A stretch of 12,309 nt of DNA from Elusimicrobiota bacterium. Its GTDB lineage: Bacteria; Elusimicrobiota; Elusimicrobia; UBA1565; UBA9628. The stretch is taken from NCBI GenBank assembly GCA_023249695.1, contig JAHFCD010000012.1, positions 1 to 12,309 on the forward strand. Direction: 5' to 3'. Under the pieces are notes generated by a model. The model worked only from the letters and a program-made list of their open reading frames with translations, was not told the origin of the DNA and did not search any database. The number at the start of each line of letters is the position of its first letter. The stretch's first letter is position 1. Positions 10,042 to 12,309 of this stretch are shown in pieces. A program made the position numbers and the translations under genes.

Positions 10042-12309
10042 GGCGCGGCGGCGGCTTCGTTCTGACCGACGGAGAAGTAGCGGGCCTTCGGGTGGTGGAA
10101 GACGAGGGCCGAGACGGTGGCCTCGGGCTCCATCATGAAGCCCTCGGTCAAGGTGACGCCGCAGTTCTTCTCGGGGTCGAGGAGCTTGAAGAGGATCGTC
10201 TGGTCCTCGAGGTTCGGGCAGGCGGGATAGCCGAAGCTGACGCGGATGCCGCGGTACTTGCCCTGGAATTTCTCGCGGATGCTCTGGCCCGCCGGGTCGC
10301 CGATGCCCCACATCCTTCGTATGCGGTCGTGCAGGAGCTCGGCGAAGCCCTCGGCGGCCTCGATCGCGATGGACTGGAGCGCGTGCGACTTGAGGTACTC
10401 GCCCTCGTCGCGGTACTTGTCGGACAGCTCGCGTATGCCGGCGCCGCAGGTCACGACGAACATCGCCGCGTAGTCCCGGCCCGTGCCGTTGGCGGGCTTG
10501 ACGAAGTCGGTCAGGCACAGGCGGTCGCCGGCGGGCTGGCGCGGGAAGTCGAAGCCGGCCAGCGGCGACGCGGCCGAGGGGGACTCGAAGAGGTTCATGC
10601 GGTCGCCCGTCGGCTCGACGGCGAAGAACTTGAAGACGGCCTTGGGCTTGATGAGGCCTTTGGCGAGGATTTCGTCCTGGAGCGTCTGCACGCGCCTGTG
10701 GAGCTCGACGGCCTTCGGGTTCTTGTCCTTGAGGTGCTGCTCCAGATTGCCGCGCAGGCCGAGATGCTTGCCGTATAGCATGATCGGGTTGATGTACTGG
10801 AAGATCTCGTCGACGGGGAAGTCGGAGAGCGCGTGGAGCTTGAGGTCGGGCGGGACCGGCGGCGTCTCGTGGAGGATCTCGACGCGGGGCGCGGCCGGAC
10901 CTTCGGTCTCGACGGCGACGGGCGCGATCGTCTCGGCGCGCAGGTACTCCTGAATTTCCTTGTTCTTGGCGAGGAGCGCCTCCTTCTTCTCGCCGAAGTA
11001 GTCGTTGGCGAGGGAAAGTCCGGTCATCGCGTCCTTCGCGTAGAAGACGGGGCCGTCGTACGACATCGCGATGCGCTTGGCCGTGAAGCGCGGCGAGAGG
11101 GCGGCTCCGCCGACGAGGATCGGCAGGCGTATGCCGGCGGCGGTGAGGTCGTCGGCGGTGACGACCATCATCTGCGCGGATTTCACGAGGAGGCCCGACA
11201 GGCCGATCGCGTCGGGCTTGTGCGTGCGGATGGCCTCCAGCAGCTGCTCGGGGGCCACCTTGATGCCGAGGTCGACGACCTTGTAGCCGTTGTTCTTGAG
11301 GATGATGTGCACGAGGTTCTTGCCGATGTCGTGCACGTCGCCCTTCACCGTGGCGAGGATGATCGTGGCGCGCGTGGCGGAATCCGCGACCGTCATGTGC
11401 GGCTCGAGGTGGCCGACGGCCGCTTTCATCACCTCGGCCGACTGCAGGACCTCGGCGACGATCATCGTGTTGGCGCCGAACAGGCGGCCGACCTCGTCCA
11501 TGCCCGCCATGAGGGGCCCGTTGATGATCTCGAGCGGCTTGAGCGTCTTGAGGAACTCGTCGAGGTCGGCCTTGAGGCCTTCCTGGGAGCCTTCGACGAC
11601 GTTCTTGGCGACGCGCTCCTTGATCGGGAGCTTGAGCCGCTCCGACGGCGACTTCTCGACGGTTTTGACGAGGCGGAAGTGCTCGGAGAAGGAGGCGACG
11701 GCGTCGAAGCCGGCGGGGTGCTTGGGATCGCCGGGGCCGGTCCAGGCGAGGAGGTCCCAGCACAGCTTGATCTCGGCTTCCGGGATCTGGGAGTAGCGCG
11801 CGAGCTTCTCGGCGTTCACGATGGCCATGTCGAGGCCGGCCTCGACGCAATGGTGAAGATAAACCGAGTTGAGGACCTCGCGGCCGGCCAAGGGCAGGCC
11901 GAACGAGACGTTGGAGATTCCCAAAACCGTCTTGCAGCGCGGCATGGCGGCCTTGATCAGCCGGATGCCTTCGATCGTCTCGACGGCGGAGCCCCAGTAG
12001 TTCTTGTCGCCCGTGCCGGCCGGGAAGACGAGCGGATCGAAGATGATGTCCTCGGGCGCGATCCCGTATTTGGCTGTGAGCAGATCAAACGAGCGTTTCG
12101 CGATCGCCAATTTTCTTTCACGGGTCAGTCCCATGCCCATGACCTTGTCCTCGTCGATCGTGCCGACGACGAGGGCGGCGCCGAATTGGTGGACGAGGGG
12201 GATGACGGCCTCGAAGCGCTCCTCGCCGTCCTCGAGGTTGATCGAGTTGAGGATGCACTTGCCGGGGGCGCGCTTGAGGGCCTCTTCCATGACCTTGTGG
12301 TCGGTGGAG
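10038..12309 (-). CDS. metH: Cobalamin-dependent methionine synthase, N-terminus beyond the window
   Basis: MetH transfers the methyl group of methyltetrahydrofolate through cobalamin to homocysteine. The frame is open across the right edge: six further residues (STDHKV) precede the internal ATG at 12290 and fit the MetH pterin-binding domain, so that ATG is not the start. Numbered from 12290, residues 1-200 are the rest of the pterin/methyl-folate domain, with NSINLEDGEERF (15-26). Residues 215-310 are the cobalamin cap. Residues 311-445 are the cobalamin-binding Rossmann domain, with DVHDIGKN (318-325), where His320 is the lower cobalt ligand, and the ILVGGAAL segment (391-398). A Pro-rich linker (452-482) leads to the SAM-dependent reactivation domain (485-745), with RGIRVSFGYPACP (680-692). 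The homocysteine domain, if present, is outside the window. The gene overlaps the HEAT gene by ATGA. Confidence 0.95.
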   Translation of the reverse strand, partial: STDHKVMEEALKRAPGKCILNSINLEDGEERFEAVIPLVHQFGAALVVGTIDEDKVMGMGLTRERKLAIAKRSFDLLTAKYGIAPEDIIFDPLVFPAGTGDKNYWGSAVETIEGIRLIKAAMPRCKTVLGISNVSFGLPLAGREVLNSVYLHHCVEAGLDMAIVNAEKLARYSQIPEAEIKLCWDLLAWTGPGDPKHPAGFDAVASFSEHFRLVKTVEKSPSERLKLPIKERVAKNVVEGSQEGLKADLDEFLKTLKPLEIINGPLMAGMDEVGRLFGANTMIVAEVLQSAEVMKAAVGHLEPHMTVADSATRATIILATVKGDVHDIGKNLVHIILKNNGYKVVDLGIKVAPEQLLEAIRTHKPDAIGLSGLLVKSAQMMVVTADDLTAAGIRLPILVGGAALSPRFTAKRIAMSYDGPVFYAKDAMTGLSLANDYFGEKKEALLAKNKEIQEYLRAETIAPVAVETEGPAAPRVEILHETPPVPPDLKLHALSDFPVDEIFQYINPIMLYGKHLGLRGNLEQHLKDKNPKAVELHRRVQTLQDEILAKGLIKPKAVFKFFAVEPTGDRMNLFESPSAASPLAGFDFPRQPAGDRLCLTDFVKPANGTGRDYAAMFVVTCGAGIRELSDKYRDEGEYLKSHALQSIAIEAAEGFAELLHDRIRRMWGIGDPAGQSIREKFQGKYRGIRVSFGYPACPNLEDQTILFKLLDPEKNCGVTLTEGFMMEPEATVSALVFHHPKARYFSVGQNEAAAAP

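Noticed and set aside
10042..11850. Upstream extension of the HEAT-repeat protein to 953 residues
   Set aside because: The added part is an Arg/Pro-rich shadow of metH, and a signal peptide begins at the ATG at 10041.
1..12309. tRNA, rRNA, CRISPR array, insertion sequence, prophage or defence genes
   Set aside because: I looked for cloverleaf elements, regular direct repeats, transposase or nuclease motifs and found none. All genes are metabolic, envelope or peptidase types.

Overview
The window is a strongly GC-rich bacterial chromosome segment with dense coding, short intergenic gaps and ten genes: two on the + strand and eight on the - strand. Many products carry Sec or lipoprotein signal peptides, and there is a prolipoprotein diacylglyceryl transferase, so the host has a diderm-style secretion and lipoprotein physiology. 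The Lgt is of the Cys-Cys (GCC) type rather than the E. coli type. I cannot name the phylum from sequence alone; an uncultured, GC-rich, Gram-negative-type lineage is as far as I would go. I see no mobile element, tRNA, rRNA or CRISPR array.

Layout. At 1-384 (-) is the N-terminal part of an unrecognised secreted protein that runs off the left edge. The 337-base divergent gap that follows holds two opposed promoters, a 63-nt inverted repeat with perfect 15-bp arms, and a perfect 22-bp palindrome. The + strand pair at 722-2735 is a cyclopropane-fatty-acid-synthase-like methyltransferase and an Lgt-type enzyme, one base apart, so a membrane-lipid and lipoprotein-lipid pair. A hairpin containing both stop codons separates it from the convergent - strand genes. 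Reading the - strand downstream from 8398: coaD overlaps a PrcB-domain lipoprotein gene; next come a terminator and a strong promoter; then an M14 zinc carboxypeptidase, an unknown secreted protein sharing ATGA with it, and a secreted M3 zinc oligopeptidase (ending at 2760). Upstream of coaD lie a small beta-rich protein with its own promoter, a secreted HEAT-repeat protein, and a cobalamin-dependent methionine synthase (metH) whose 5' end is beyond the right edge.

Functional picture. The left-centre looks devoted to the cell envelope and to breakdown of external or periplasmic peptides: carboxypeptidase plus oligopeptidase plus companion. The right side is house-keeping (methionine and coenzyme A synthesis) with small exported proteins attached. 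I found no convincing undescribed multi-gene system. The most unusual signal is in expression. Four - strand genes (starts at 384, 4796, 8398 and 8947) have a TATACT-like -10 box ending only 6-7 bases before the ATG and no Shine-Dalgarno sequence. This predicts leaderless or near-leaderless mRNAs, while two other genes have ordinary promoters with Shine-Dalgarno leaders.
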